Assembly (NCBI GenBank): GCA_003024785.1 | Contig: PUQB01000134.1 | Location: forward strand, 453,945-517,944 | Direction: 5' to 3' | DNA length: 64,000 bases | Source of the DNA: Selaginella tamariscina | Taxonomy: Eukaryota > Streptophyta > Lycopodiopsida > Selaginellales > Selaginellaceae | Shown: piece by piece, positions 33,480 through 45,115 of the stretch | Layout of the letters: each line of letters opens with the position of its first letter | Position numbering within the stretch: the stretch's first letter is position 1 | Translations under genes and position numbers: made by a program | Notes under the pieces: generated by a model | Told to the model about the DNA's origin: nothing | What the model saw: only the letters and a program-made list of their open reading frames with translations | Databases searched by the model: none

Positions 33480-35700
33480 TAACATTACTTAAATATGTAT
33501 ATTGAAGTTAACAATAATAAAATACATTCCTTCCTATTAACCTGCTTATTGCTTATTGCTCTACCAAGAAGTAAACCGATTGAGCTGCATAGCCAAGTTA
33601 TGCTAGCTACCTGGCACCGAATTGTGTAGCCCAAGCTCAGCTCTCCAAGTCTGGACTTGTATATACCAGGGTAATCCACACATAGCTTGTTGGTAGCCTC
33701 TATTTACCCATTCTTCCACAAGCCCTTAAGAAGAAGTTGAGTATTATAACTTGGCATTAGCTGCTGCCTCTGCATCTCCTCCAAGAACTCCAAAGCATTC
33801 CCAACCTCGTTATACCTCTGAGCCATCAACACATCAATAAGCCCGCAATATGTGTATTGATTCGAGGATATCCTCCCACTCCGCATCTCCTCGTACAAGT
33901 TGAAAACCTCCTCAATCAGTCCCCCTCTTCCCAACATGATTATGAGTGTGTTGGAAGTTATAACACACAGGGAATACCATGTGTGCTTCATGCTCCCGAA
34001 CTCACTCCATGCCTCATGGTATCAACCTGTCCTCCCATATATGTAATCTCGTTTGGTTTGCTCTCTAGGAACGCCTTCATATCCTGGAAGAACTCTAAAG
34101 CAAGAGTTGACTTGCCAACTTTACTAAGTTTGTTTTAACAAGTTGTTACATGCAACCGAACTCGGGTATATCTTCTTCTCGATAAGCGCCCTAAAGAACC
34201 CCAAGGCACTCTCTATTTCATCTACCGTTGCAAATGTATCAACCAGCATGGAGTATGACTTCACAGTGGGCTGGCACCAGCTTCTTGAAGTGGTTGACAC
34301 CATGGTCTTTTTCCCTTGATTTCACATGTAACCCGAATAGTAAGTTGAATATGTCCTCCCCTGGTAAACAACCTCTTTCCAGCATCTCCACAGAGAGCTT
34401 TGTGCACCTATTGCATTGTGGCACTTGATGTACCCATCTATGAGTATGGTATACGTGAAGATATCTATAGTAGACTTCTTCTTCATGGTCTCAAAGAGAG
34501 ACATAGCCTCGCCCATTGCATAAACTGCTTGTAATTGCATTATAAGCATATGAGTCCGGCAAGTGTCCTGAGGCTCTTGAAGAGACAAGGGACAACCGTA
34601 TAACACTTCGTGTTCAACATATGATCTATAACGTACTTGTACTCGTTGTACAAGAGGGGGTCAATCTGATTTCTCCATTTTGTTGAATGTCTTTAGTGCT
34701 TCCTCCAGGGAGCCGGCCTTGAAGAACGAAACCAGGAGGATCTTGTATAAGGAACCTCTGTAATGTACTAGCTTAACCATTTCTGTATACTTCTTATTTG
34801 TACACACATATATATGTTGTGTGTGAGTGTTTGTGCATGCACATGCGCCTGTTTCTCATACATACATGCGCATGAGTGTATACACTATATTGACATGTAG
34901 ATTGATGTGTTTACCCATAGGAACTCTTATGCTGATAGTTAAACTTCACACAGACGCATATTGTGTGTCTGTTTATGTATATGTATGTCATGAAAACATA
35001 CTTACCCATAAACAATAGAACAAAACAAACTAAACGGACCGAATGTGTTCAAAACTTGAAGACTTTTGATATGAACGGAGATAACGGTTTGCATCAAAAA
35101 ACCCTAAAGAAACCTTAAATATATGTAAAAGAAATCAATTTGAAACATTGATAAATTTCACAATGTGGCCTTGCTCATAAGCTGTGCTGCAGATAGTAAA
35201 TTGATCCCACAAGGAGTTTCACCTTTTCTCTAGACAATCAAAAGAGGTGGTACAATAAAAAGAGGTGGTTTGGCAAGCCATTGCACCAGTAATTGCCTCC
35301 CGCCTGCGGAAAGAAACTTAAAAATTAATAAAAGATTTTGATTTAACTTGAAATATTCATTTAATTTTGTAACCCTTTGCAAACGGAACGCAAACACATA
35401 TGCAAATGCCTGTTTGCAAACAAGGTTTTTACAAATCAAACACATTTTCTGGTAAGAATGCATGAAAACCTCTATAGATGTATATATTTAGATTACACGT
35501 ATGCATAGGAATTGATTACAAAAATAATAAGCATGCAGCAGAGACAGGGAGAGGAGGGAGTGTCTTTGAGTTCATAAAAGCAAACATGTACGTATATATT
35601 GTGTATGTAAGAATCTACTTGTGTGTGTGTGTGTGTTTGTACCATTATATATAGTATATGTACTACACATACATTTATTTGAACACATTGTTTTTAATGT
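33480..35700. repeat. Segmental duplicate of the PPR locus (partner 62200-64000)
   Basis: The PPR sequence and the region beyond its 5' end match the end of the window with many small indels: 33540-34800 with 62270-63600, 34900-35030 with 63710-63785, 35462-35520 with 63780-63840, and 35540-35700 with 63845-63960. A shorter third copy is at 38590-40250. Confidence 0.75.
33540..34800 (-). pseudogene. Pentatricopeptide-repeat (PPR) protein, decayed copy 1
   Basis: Minus-strand fragments carry PPR repeat signatures: NQYTYCGLIDVLMAQR, NALEFLEEMQRQQLMPS (33704-33991), IDIFTYTILIDGYIKC (near 34440-34500), VEMLERGCLPGEDIFNLLFG (near 34340-34400). Frames change repeatedly and the tract reads as one gene only if several indels are ignored. 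PPR proteins bind organellar RNA; nothing here suggests a retained function. Confidence 0.8.
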
Positions 35701-38589
35701 TGTTAAGAGTTTATTTGAAGATATCTTCTACTTGGGATTTCACATTATAATGAGGGAAGTTTTGGTCATCTCCTCATTAGTTCTTGATCTCAAAGAGTTT
35801 TATCATGTACCTTATGGATTCTATCGTTTTGTATACTCTTCTTGCATCTCTAATGATCACATGTAGAGTCCCTTTATGCTAAGGTAAGTCTTGAGTATTG
35901 AATTCGGATATCTACATAAGTTGAGCATTAAAGAATCATATGGAACTAATCTTTCACCTTTTGGTGGCAAAGGTTGTATATCCTCTTTCCTTGTGATTAC
36001 CCATCCACCCTCAAACCTCTATGAATAGTTGATGTGACCCATCCTAAACATATCGATTCTCTTGCATTACCGGTGGTGAGACTTAATATATGTAAATGTC
36101 TTAGTCAAGGGTTTAAAATGGGTTCTTCAACTCTAATTTACTCTCCTTTGTCTTTATGAATTCACCTTATAAATGCATGTTGTAACCATTTATCATCAAT
36201 TTGTTTTTTTCCAACAAGAGCTCAATGCAAATTATGTTCATTTTTCCAACTCTTTTCACAATTCTTTATTACATTCTTTTGTTAAACTTTGTGAGTCTTT
36301 AACCATAGCTTTAACCACATTTTGTTATTAGACCTTTTTTTATATTAATAAGATATTGTATTATGCACTTCTATGCCATTAACTCCGTTGACATAAAACA
36401 TGTCTTTATGACCATGCTGTACTATGTGGACGGCATTGCCCAAATTATGTCCTTAAGAACTATTGTTGGTTTTAATTTTCTAGCGTATTCTATATTGTTT
36501 GCAAAACAATTAAAACCTTACATCTTACATCCATATAACACTATTGTACTCACTTTGTCATGTAATATATGTGCTTTACATCCTATACATATTTGTACAT
36601 TGTTCTTCTTTGCCTCACTTTGCATAATTACTATGCATAGAGAACTACCTAAATCCTTTCGAAAGTTTTTCCTATTCACCATGCATTTTTAAGTATTTAT
36701 ATTCTTGTACCACTTTGATTTCATGTTCTTTATAGAAACATCACCTTATTAAAAAGTTATTATCTTGTAACTTCTTCTCAATCATTAATGCAAATAATTT
36801 TAAAAAGATTGAGCTCACCACGATGATATCGTAGTTGGATAGCACTAGAGTGTCCCAACTTGTGTTTCGGTAGAACCTTATTTATTGACCATGTATGTGG
36901 GAATCGTGTTTGGACAATGTTATTGAAGATGAGTATAAGTATCTTTGTTACAAATTAGCCCTAAAACCATATGCATTTGCTACTTTCCCTCTTGAGCAGA
37001 GAGCTTGCTTAAGATCCAATGAAAAGGAAAGTTAAACCAAGAACAGATTGAGCATATCATTTTCAAACTCTTTTATAGTTCCTTAAGATATGATGTTCAT
37101 ACATAATAAAAGTGTTATTCTTCTTTTTGTGAACACTTTATATGCTTTTTAGGGTTATATTATTGATTGAATCACTATGCAAATCATCTTCTCTTGATTC
37201 TAATTGCATTATAAAGAAGTGCATGTAATAAGCTACATTCTTGATCCCACCATGGGTTAATGGAAGTTATAGTGTGTTCATTACTAGACATTGTTCGAAC
37301 ACTTTCATAACTTCCTACTTTATCAATATTACTCTAAAATTTATGAATTTCCCACATAACTTTGAGAACATTCTAGAAAAGGACTTATTTGATAACATCC
37401 ATTCTATACACGATTGGTCTCATATCTCCTTATTATTTTGTATGTCATAATAAAGTAAAATGCAGGTACGTATCCAACTTAATAAAATAATCTAGAAGTT
37501 GTTTATTACTTGGCTTGGATGTAAGAAGATAATCATTTAACTTTATCATATTCATGTGAAACATATGATTCCTCCTATTTTTTGGCTATTTATTAGTGCC
37601 ATTATGAATGAGTAACTTTGTTGTTGTACATAAACTTATAAACTTTAGTCTTGTGGCATTGAATTCTTCATCTTCAACATGTGGTAGTGCCCATTAGTCT
37701 TCATATTTTAATAGTTTCACATTCACCCATGAGTGGTAATGCCCATTCATCTTTATATTATAATAATTCCACATTCACCCCATTAATTGGTTTGTGTAGA
37801 AATTGTCCATGATTGAAATCCCTCACAATAACCTGTGTGTGCCTCTCAACCTCCTATGTCATTACTAACTCTTCTAGGTCACCAAACCACGATACTTGAG
37901 TCCTCGTTCACTTTGGAGGGAAATAACATATATAGTACATATTATCACATTAAGTGCTTATGTTTGTTTGATGTGATTTGAACATGTTATTGTCACAATA
38001 ATCCTTCACATAGATTATTACTCCTTCAGTCTCTCTCCTTCTCGTGTTTGGGACTTTGTTCCACGTGAATACAATGTTCATCCATTATACTCCAGTAATT
38101 TTATTTCTAGGTATTATTCCCATGTCTCTAACATGTAAATAACATTGTATTTGCTTATGGTTGTGTTTTCAGCCTCTACCAAGTCTTTTTCAACTTATGC
38201 ACTTGTTTAGATGGGCTCCTTTTCTTCCTCAACAAATCTATCTCATGGCGCTGTTAACTAACTTTCCAGATTATGTTTGCAAGATTTTATTTGTTTTTCT
38301 CTTAAATGCAACGTGGGTCTATTGATCATAGTGATATACCCTTGGTTATTACTGATTGCTCCTGTCGCCTACTTATATGTCAATCTTACATATTGTGCCA
38401 CAATCGATGCTCTATGGTTTTATACCTTGTACTCCAATCTTGTGTGAGTCAATTCCATATTGTATTGCTATGAAGTTCACAAAACATGTACCTCTTATGC
38501 ATTCTACATAAAATATTCTTTACTTTTGCAGGGAGAGCTGCTTTTATAATGATTTCTCTAGCCTATTTGTTGTATAAATTAAAGTTATA
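35701..38589. other. AT-rich spacer, no recognisable gene
   Basis: A (GT)n run lies just before at 35619-35637. Only short ORFs without family features are found (for example 36363-36692). Repeated phrasing such as GTAATGCCCATT near 37685-37750 shows a local duplication. Some of this may be very old retrotransposon, but no motif could be identified. Confidence 0.4.
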
Positions 38590-39130
38590 AATATATATAT
38601 ATATAAAAAATTAAATATGTATAAAAGAATATATGAAAAATATACATCATTTAAGAATCTATTTTCCTGCTTTTAAGAATATTCTTAATTACTTAATACG
38701 TTAATTTATATAACCCTACAAATGTGGGATACAAAATATGGAATAGATAATTGAAAAAAAAAATACAAAAGCAATTTTTCAATAACACAAAGTTTCATTC
38801 TAACAATTAGTAATATGTATGTAATAAAAATTCTCTTTAAAATATATATTTAAGGGAAAAAAAATGTACGGTAGCTTTGTTATAAAATATTTAAGAAATA
38901 CTAGTATTAAGTATTATTAAGTATTAAGCGTATTGTTTAGTCTACAAAGACGCATGGGTCGGAGCCGTAGATCTTAGCTTATTTACATGTTGTCATGAAA
39001 GTACTACGGTTTGAAATTTGTGTTCATCTTGAAATACTTTAAAAAAGAGTAAAAACAAAACAGAGAAAGAAAGAAAGAAAAGAGAAAAGGGACTATACGG
39101 AGTATATCATTTAATAATTTATTAGCAAAA
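38590..39130. repeat. Spacer duplicate related to 61200-61930
   Basis: TAGCTTTGTTATAAAATATTTAAGAA, GGCGTATTGTTTA-type and TTTGAAATTTGTGTTCATCTT blocks here recur in order at 61437-61875. It is the GDSL-PPR intergenic spacer of another duplicate. Confidence 0.6.
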
Positions 39131-39214
39131 TACTAAGTTGTTATCTTGATAATAATTTATAATCCTCTGGAGTTTCTTGTGATAATATTATTAATATTTG
39201 TTAATCCTCAAATT

Positions 39215-39360
39215 AATTTTGCTAATAATACTTGGTGATTCTTTTACAGACAATGGCAACGACAACTATATTATAACACTTTATCCTACTGTAAGATATA
39301 ATCAACTTCCTTATGGACGGCTCGTTCAACTGGAAGATTCACTAGTGATGAAAAGCGTTA
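39215..39360 (+). pseudogene. GDSL lipase exon 1 fragment
   Basis: CTTGGTGATTCTTTTACAGACAATGG followed by CAACTTCCTTATGGACGG and GGAAGATTCACT matches exon 1 of the GDSL gene (59180-59320). The nucleophile block reads GDSFTDNGND here. The rest of the gene is missing. Confidence 0.75.
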
Positions 39361-39524
39361 AACAATGCGAATAAGAACGTTGTATATAACAATTTATTGA
39401 AAGCTGAATTTGCTAGTCAGTTTGCAAATCAACTTAATAATAAGATCATACAGTATATTTGATGTTACGAGTGAAATGATATTACATAAACATTACACGT
39501 ACTAAAGCACAATCACAGACATAC

Positions 39525-39690
39525 GGATCTGTGTGTGGGTGCGTGTAAGAGAGTGAAAAGACAGAGGGAAGCTGGTATAAATGACACGAAGCTTCTCTCT
39601 CTTATACACACCCACGCACAGACATACACATTTGTGCGTAAGAGAGAGAAAGAGGGAGGCTTCGTGTCATTACTATATGCTTCTTACAGA
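39525..39690. repeat. Interleaved inverted repeats
   Basis: GTGTGGGTGCGTGTAAGAGAG (39531-39552) pairs with CTCTCTTATACACACCCACGC (39594-39616), and ATGACACGAAGC (39580-39591) pairs with GCTTCGTGTCAT (39659-39670). The two stems interleave, so they are alternative or pseudoknot-like structures. The ORF across them is not credible. Confidence 0.65.
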
Positions 39691-39949
39691 AAATGGCCTG
39701 GTATAATATCAATTATCTTGTCTAACTCATTCAGTATCACTATGAAGACCACAAACAAAACTATCATAAATTTACTTAATAATTTTTTTAGTGAATAGAA
39801 CATAGAAATATAATAATTATTTTGTGTGCATGAAGATAATCTTTAAGAATCTCTTTAAAGATGCATCAACCATGTATGTGTTTGGTTCATATATATCAAC
39901 ACACATTGTAGTACTGCTTAAATATGTATACCGAAGTTAACAATAATAG

Positions 39950-40235
39950 CCTCGTCCATCTTGGCCACGTTGCATAAACTGCTGTGAGGCTCTTGAAGAG
40001 ACAAGGGACGTCCGTATAACACTCCGTGTTCAACATACGATCTATAACGTACTTGTACTCATTGTACAGAGGGGGTCGAACGGATTGCTGAATGTCTCTG
40101 GTGCTTCCTCTAGAAAGCTGGTCTTGAAGAGGAGGATCTTGTATGTCTTAGTCGAATAAGGAACCTTTATAGTCTCCATCTCATGTACTAGCTTAACCAT
40201 TTCTGTATACTTCTTATCCTTATGTACACACACAG
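39950..40235 (-). pseudogene. PPR gene fragment, copy 2
   Basis: Matches 34560-34800 and 63280-63600 (CTCTTGAAGAGACAAGGGACG, CACTCCGTGTTCAACATACG, CTAGCTTAACCATTTCTGTATAC). Minus-strand reading contains DKKYTEMVKLVHEMETI and YSTKTYKILL. Only the N-terminal part remains. Confidence 0.75.
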
Positions 40236-40249
40236 ATATATGTGTGTGT

Positions 40250-41326
40250 GAGAGAGAGACAGACAGACCACGTTATGGATATAATAGTGCAGGGTTTGAT
40301 AATGTTAAAAAGAATCGTATTATTGATGTGAACCATATTAAGATGGTGAAGGATTATTACTGGTTAAAAAATAAATATAAAAAGTAAGGTGATGTAAATT
40401 GAGAGCACCTTTGATCTCTTTGGTTAAAATATGTGTTCACTTTATTAATAATAAATTCGCACATGTTTAATCAAAGTCAAATGCTTTTATCTTTGAATAA
40501 GATACTATAGACTTTTAAATTCAAGTTGGTACAACGAAATATGTAAATATGTAAATTCTTAACCAATTAAATTTAATTTTTACAGTGATGTTTAGAGAAT
40601 AATAGTTAAAGTTTAGAATAATAACTTAATTATATAATACTGGCATATATACAAAGTATATACTAATACCATAGTATATATATAATGTGCGATAGTGTTT
40701 GAGGACCAAGCGTTGTTTTTTAAATTATAAAAATTCATTATTAGATTGGATTAGTTTAAGGTTTAAGATTTATTAATTTAATAAGTTTAAATTAATAATT
40801 GCATAAAAGATGATGGGATGGAGACTTCACTCAATCATCTAGTTCTCACCTCTTTTACGTTGAGTGTGTGGTGTTTTAATGACTATTTTAGTTGATATCA
40901 ATTCCAATACGTCAAAAACAATTGAATCTTTCGTTAAAATGTTTCTTATTTTGTTTCTTACTTTTAACATGTGCTAACAAAATCTTGTACATTTTATATG
41001 GTAATGAATAATCCTATGCAATGTTTTAGTGCACGACAATAATAACATTAGTCATTAGTGATAAACTTAAGTTTGCTTTTAGTTCACTAAGGTAGTCCCT
41101 TCACAAGTCTTTAGGTTGTGATGGTTAAAATAATTCAAAGGGGTTAATAATTTTTTTGTCACTACTACAATTTTATGTTTTCCACAATTGGAGCACAATT
41201 GTTTTTGCGATTTATTTCTTTGTCAAAAAAGCTTAATGTTTAATGCTTCACACATATTGCACCACTAATTCTTCTTAGGTGATGTTTGTCCCAATAGGTT
41301 CTTGTATTTAATTCACCATTAAAATA
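40250..41326. other. AT-rich spacer, probably older gypsy sequence interrupted by the chromovirus array
   Basis: No gene is recognised. The target duplication CCTTG at 41327-41331 and 56245-56249 shows that 41326 and 56250 were once adjacent, so this is the 5' side of the decayed gypsy element that continues at 56250. Confidence 0.45.
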
Positions 41327-41331
41327 CCTTG
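41327..41331. repeat. 5-bp target-site duplication of the outer chromovirus (left)
   Basis: CCTTG directly before the first LTR; the same pentamer follows the last LTR at 56245-56249. Confidence 0.8.
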
Positions 41332-41860
41332 TGTTACAACCCGATACATGATACAGGATTTCCGATACAGGATACAGAATTCCGGATACAGGATATAGGA
41401 TGCAGGATTTTGGATACAGGATACGGGTTACAGAATATACCTATAGGATATGCCTGCAGGATATACTACAAGATATTCCTACAGGATATGCCTAGAGGAT
41501 AAGGTCACTATTCTTAGCTCATGACTAGATTAGACTCATGACCAGATTAGCTTGGAGTTGTGAGCATAAAAGCTCCGACCTAATTGTTGTACAATCAATT
41601 ATTATCAACACCAGTCTTTCTACGATTAATCTTGTCTTGTCTTGTTCTTGTCTTGTCTTGCTCTTGGATCCTGTCTTGCTCTCGGATCCTGTCCTGTTCC
41701 GGTCTTGCTCCTAGATCATGTTCTGCGCCTTCCTGTCCTGTTCCTGTCTTGTTCCCGGATCCTAACTTGTTCCTATTCTGCTCCATGTCCTGCTCCTAGA
41801 TCGAGCCTTCTTGTTCTCAGAATCCTGCTCTTTTCCTGGTTTCTGGATCGTGGCTTGACA
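41332..41860 (+). repeat. LTR A, 5' LTR of outer element I
   Basis: Starts TGTTACAACCCGATAC and ends GGCTTGACA. U3 begins with GGATACAGGAT-type short repeats. A TATA-like CATAAAAG lies at 41565-41572. The transcript-start region CAATTATTATCAAC is at 41596-41609. The downstream part is a pyrimidine-rich CTTGTCTTG / CCTGTCCTG array. Confidence 0.85.
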
Positions 41861-41875
41861 ATTTGATAGTAATTG
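41861..41875 (+). promoter_or_regulatory. Putative self-priming primer-binding site, element I
   Basis: ATTTGATAGTAATTG immediately after LTR A is complementary to CAATTATTATCAA near the start of the predicted transcript, with one G-U pair and one unpaired T. No tRNA-type TGGTATCAGAGC is present. Equivalent sites are at 45022-45036 and 50541-50555. Confidence 0.6.
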
Positions 41876-41959
41876 CTTTCATAGCTCTTCATTTCCCAAC
41901 TACTTTTTTTTTTCCCTTGATTCTTTTCCTTCGTTTTCCTCCTTTTTCTTTCATAGATC

Positions 41960-44423
41960 ATGACTGATTTTGAGCGCTTTCAATGCGAGCACCAAATGTT
42001 GCTTCATGAGCTGGCCACTTTGCGCCAAGTGGTCACCGATCTGCAAGGTTTCACCAACGTGGCGCATGCAGTTGCTGATGCATCCTCTAAGGCTGCTGCA
42101 TCCTCCAAGTCTACTGCGCAGGCTCTCTCTCAGGCATCAGTGGTTCCCTCTTCATCGAATTTTTTTTTGGAGCCAAAGATCAGCATGCCAGAAAAGTTCA
42201 GTGGTAATCGTGCCGATTTCCAAAGTTTCCTGAATCAGATCCGACTCTTGATTCGCATGCAACCACGCCGCTACTCGACTGATGCACAAAAGGTTGGCCT
42301 TTTGGCATCCTTACTAAGTGGATCTCCACGAGCTTGGGTTGCCCCCTTGCTGGAGCATGACGACCCATTGATGAAAGATTTTGAAGGTTTCGTGGCTACC
42401 TTTGAAGCCTGCTTTGGAGATCCTGATAAGTAACGTTCCGCATGCACGAAGTTACGGAAGCTCACTCAAGGATCCCGACTAGCTTCTGTCATGCATCTGA
42501 ATTTCAACAACTTTGCATGAACATTCCATAGGACGAGACTGCATTGATCGAACACTTCCGTTTTGGGTTGAGGGATGACGTGAAGGACCTTCTCCTTACA
42601 TTACCGGATGCCCAAACATTAGCGAAGATCATGCAACAAGCTGTTCGTTGCGACAACCATTTGTTCAAGCGTCGTCAGGAAAGATCCCGTCAATAGTTCC
42701 TGCAAATTAATCCTGCAGCTGTGGTACATGTTCCTGCACCACCTTCTGGAGTAGTTCCTATGGAGGTTGAGAAATCCAAACGTGGCTCTCTTTCCGCTGT
42801 TGAGAAGCAACGTCGATGCAGTGAGAACCTATGCTTGTATTATGGTGAAGTAGGACACAAGGTGGCAGAATGTCCTATTAAAGCCAGGAAGTTCAAGACG
42901 CGTGAAGTTGAAGCTGAAGTTCAGTCGAAAAACTCCAATGTCCACTTCGTTAGGAGCCGCGAAGTTGGGCATAGTGCAGGCTCTATTGGTGTTGCTCATA
43001 TCATTCCATCACTTAAGTTTCCTATACACATTCATCTTAATAATCGAGAGCTCAAGGAGTTTGCCCTGTTAGACACTGGTGCAAATGCATGCTTCATGGA
43101 TGACACTTTTCAACTCAACATGGCATTTCGATGGTGAAGTTGAAGCGTGCAGTTCCTGTAGAGGTGGCCGATGGGCATTTGATTGCTTCTGGCGCAGTTA
43201 CCCATGTTACCGAACCTCTCTCGCAGTCATGGCACATTCAACTGTTCAATTTCCTTCAACTTGATCAAGACTCAGTCGACTCCCATCATTTTGGGCATGC
43301 CATGGTTCGTTGTTGCAAATCCGCAGATCGACTGGAGGTCTAGGACGCTCACGTTTTCCTCTACGACAGTTGGATCAATCCTGTACCATCCTGCGTGCAG
43401 GACACATCCTTAGTATCTGAGGCAGTACAAGCTACAGGATTGACCGTGACTGTTCTTATCAGTATTGAAGACTCCTTCTCGACAGATCCACCTCATGTCA
43501 GCTCCTCAGCACATCCGCAGGTTCTCTCCACTCCTGTAAGTTTGCGGATTTCTGTACAGGGTTCTTCCAATCCTGTATCAATGTCGAAGGTTCCTCCTCA
43601 ACAGGATCCACCTCCTGTTGGTTCATTAACACACTCGCAGGCTTCCCTCACTCCTGTGCAACCACGGACTTCTGTACAGGATTCTTCCAATCTGTACACT
43701 CGTCAACATCCACACAGGTTTCTCCCAATCCTGCCTCCTTTTATTACTCTGCTTTTGTTCCACCCCCAAGATCCTTCCTCTTTTTCAGTCACAGCTCCCT
43801 CCTTCTCCTCTCCGAGTTCTTACCACTACCATGCATGAACTTGCCACTATCCTGCTCCTTTTCATCTTTTTGCCTTTCAAGTAACTCCTACGTCCTCTTC
43901 TACCTTTCCTGTGTCTGACTCTCTTGTTTTTCAATCTCCTTCTCCTGCTCCTTTTCCTTCTCCTCTTTCTTCCCTACCATCCAAATATCACTCTTTCAGG
44001 ACATTTTTAACAAGCACAAGGCTGCAGTTCTTCCTGTTCACAGGTCCTACGACTGTCCTATTGATCTTGCGGAAGGAAAGACTCCACCGTTCGGACCGAT
44101 TTATGCACTGTCACCCACAGAGTTGGAGGTTCTTCGTCAGTACATCGAGGACAACTTGGCATCTGGCTTCATTCGTCACTCAAAGTCCCCTGCAAGACCA
44201 CCTATTTTTTGTCAAGAAAAAGGATGGGAGTTTACGTTTGGTTGTGGACTACAGGGGTTTGAATCAAGTCACCACTCGGAATCAGTACCTGTTGTCATTA
44301 ATCCCAGAACTTCTCGATCGGCTGTGAGGAGCAAAGGTGTTCACGAAGATCGACTTACGAGGGGCCTATAACCTTGTACGGATTCGTTTAGGCGATGAGT
44401 GGAAGACTGCCTTTTGTACAAGG
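41960..44423 (+). pseudogene. Element I gag, protease and start of reverse transcriptase (truncated)
   Basis: Gag begins MTDFERFQCEHQ and is frame-broken near 42433. The capsid-like block MPEKFSGN ... LLASLLSGSPRAW resembles sushi/Tf1-type chromovirus gag. The knuckle has mutated (CLYYGEVGHKVAEC, second Cys to Tyr). Here gag runs in frame into protease (LLDTGANACF) through VHFVRSREVGHS. A Pro/Ser/Thr-rich linker (43395-43990) precedes the RT N-terminus ([19 protein letters not shown]). The sequence ends at 44423, in the RT, where LTR B begins. Confidence 0.8.
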
Positions 44424-45021
44424 TGTCACGACCCGATACAGGATATATGATTCCGGATATAAGATACGGGTTGCAGAATATACCTATAGGATATTCCTAC
44501 AGGATTCGGATACAGATACGGTCGCAGGATATTCCTATAGGATATGCCACAGGATATGCCTAGAGGATAAGGGACATGTGGACTCATCTTAGCCTCTGCA
44601 TGCATGCAACACTTTACATGCATGCAACCACTTTTAGCACTCATGCCTAGATTAGCTCTTGGAGTTGTGAGCATAAAAGCTCCGACCTAATTGTTGTACA
44701 ATCAGTTACTATCAACACCAGTCTTACTACGATCAATCTTGTCTTGTCTTGTTCTTGTCCTGCTCCTTGCTTTTGTTCTTCCTTTCTCGCTCTGGATCCT
44801 GTCCTGCTCCTATCTGCTCCTGGATCCTATCCTGTTCTGTCTTGCTCCGGATCCTATCCTGTCCTGTCTTGCTCCCGGATCCTATCCTGATCCTGTCTTG
44901 CTCCTGGATCCGTCTGTTCTTGTCTGTTCCAGTTCCTGTCCTGCTCTCGGTCCTGTCCTGAGTCAAGCCTTCTTGTCTTGGAATCCTGCTCTCTTCCTGG
45001 TTCCTGGATCGTGGCTTGACA
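44424..45021 (+). repeat. LTR B, 5' LTR of element II
   Basis: Starts TGTCACGACCCGATAC and ends GGCTTGACA. TATA-like CATAAAAG is at about 44671-44678 and the R start CAGTTACTATCAAC at 44703-44716. It is followed by GTTTGATAGTAACTG at 45022-45036, complementary to that R start. Confidence 0.85.
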
Positions 45022-45115
45022 GTTTGATAGTAACTGCTTTCATAGCTCTTCTTTCCAGCTACTTTTTTTTCCTTGATTCTTTTCCTTCGTTTTCCTCCTT
45101 TTTCTTTCATAGATC

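Noticed and set aside
34827..35018. 63-codon ORF with VYVYVCH repeats
   Set aside because: Translation of GT/AT-rich microsatellite-like sequence upstream of the PPR relic.
36363..36692. 109-codon ORF with hydrophobic segments
   Set aside because: AT-rich spacer, no homologue recognised and no gene-like context; hydrophobicity follows from T-rich codons.
39535..39798. 87-codon ORF
   Set aside because: It runs through the interleaved inverted repeats and a GDSL intron relic.
41584..41866. Cys/Leu/Ser-rich ORFs within LTRs (also near 44691, 50226 and 55898)
   Set aside because: They are frames through the pyrimidine-rich LTR repeat arrays, present in all frames and not conserved.
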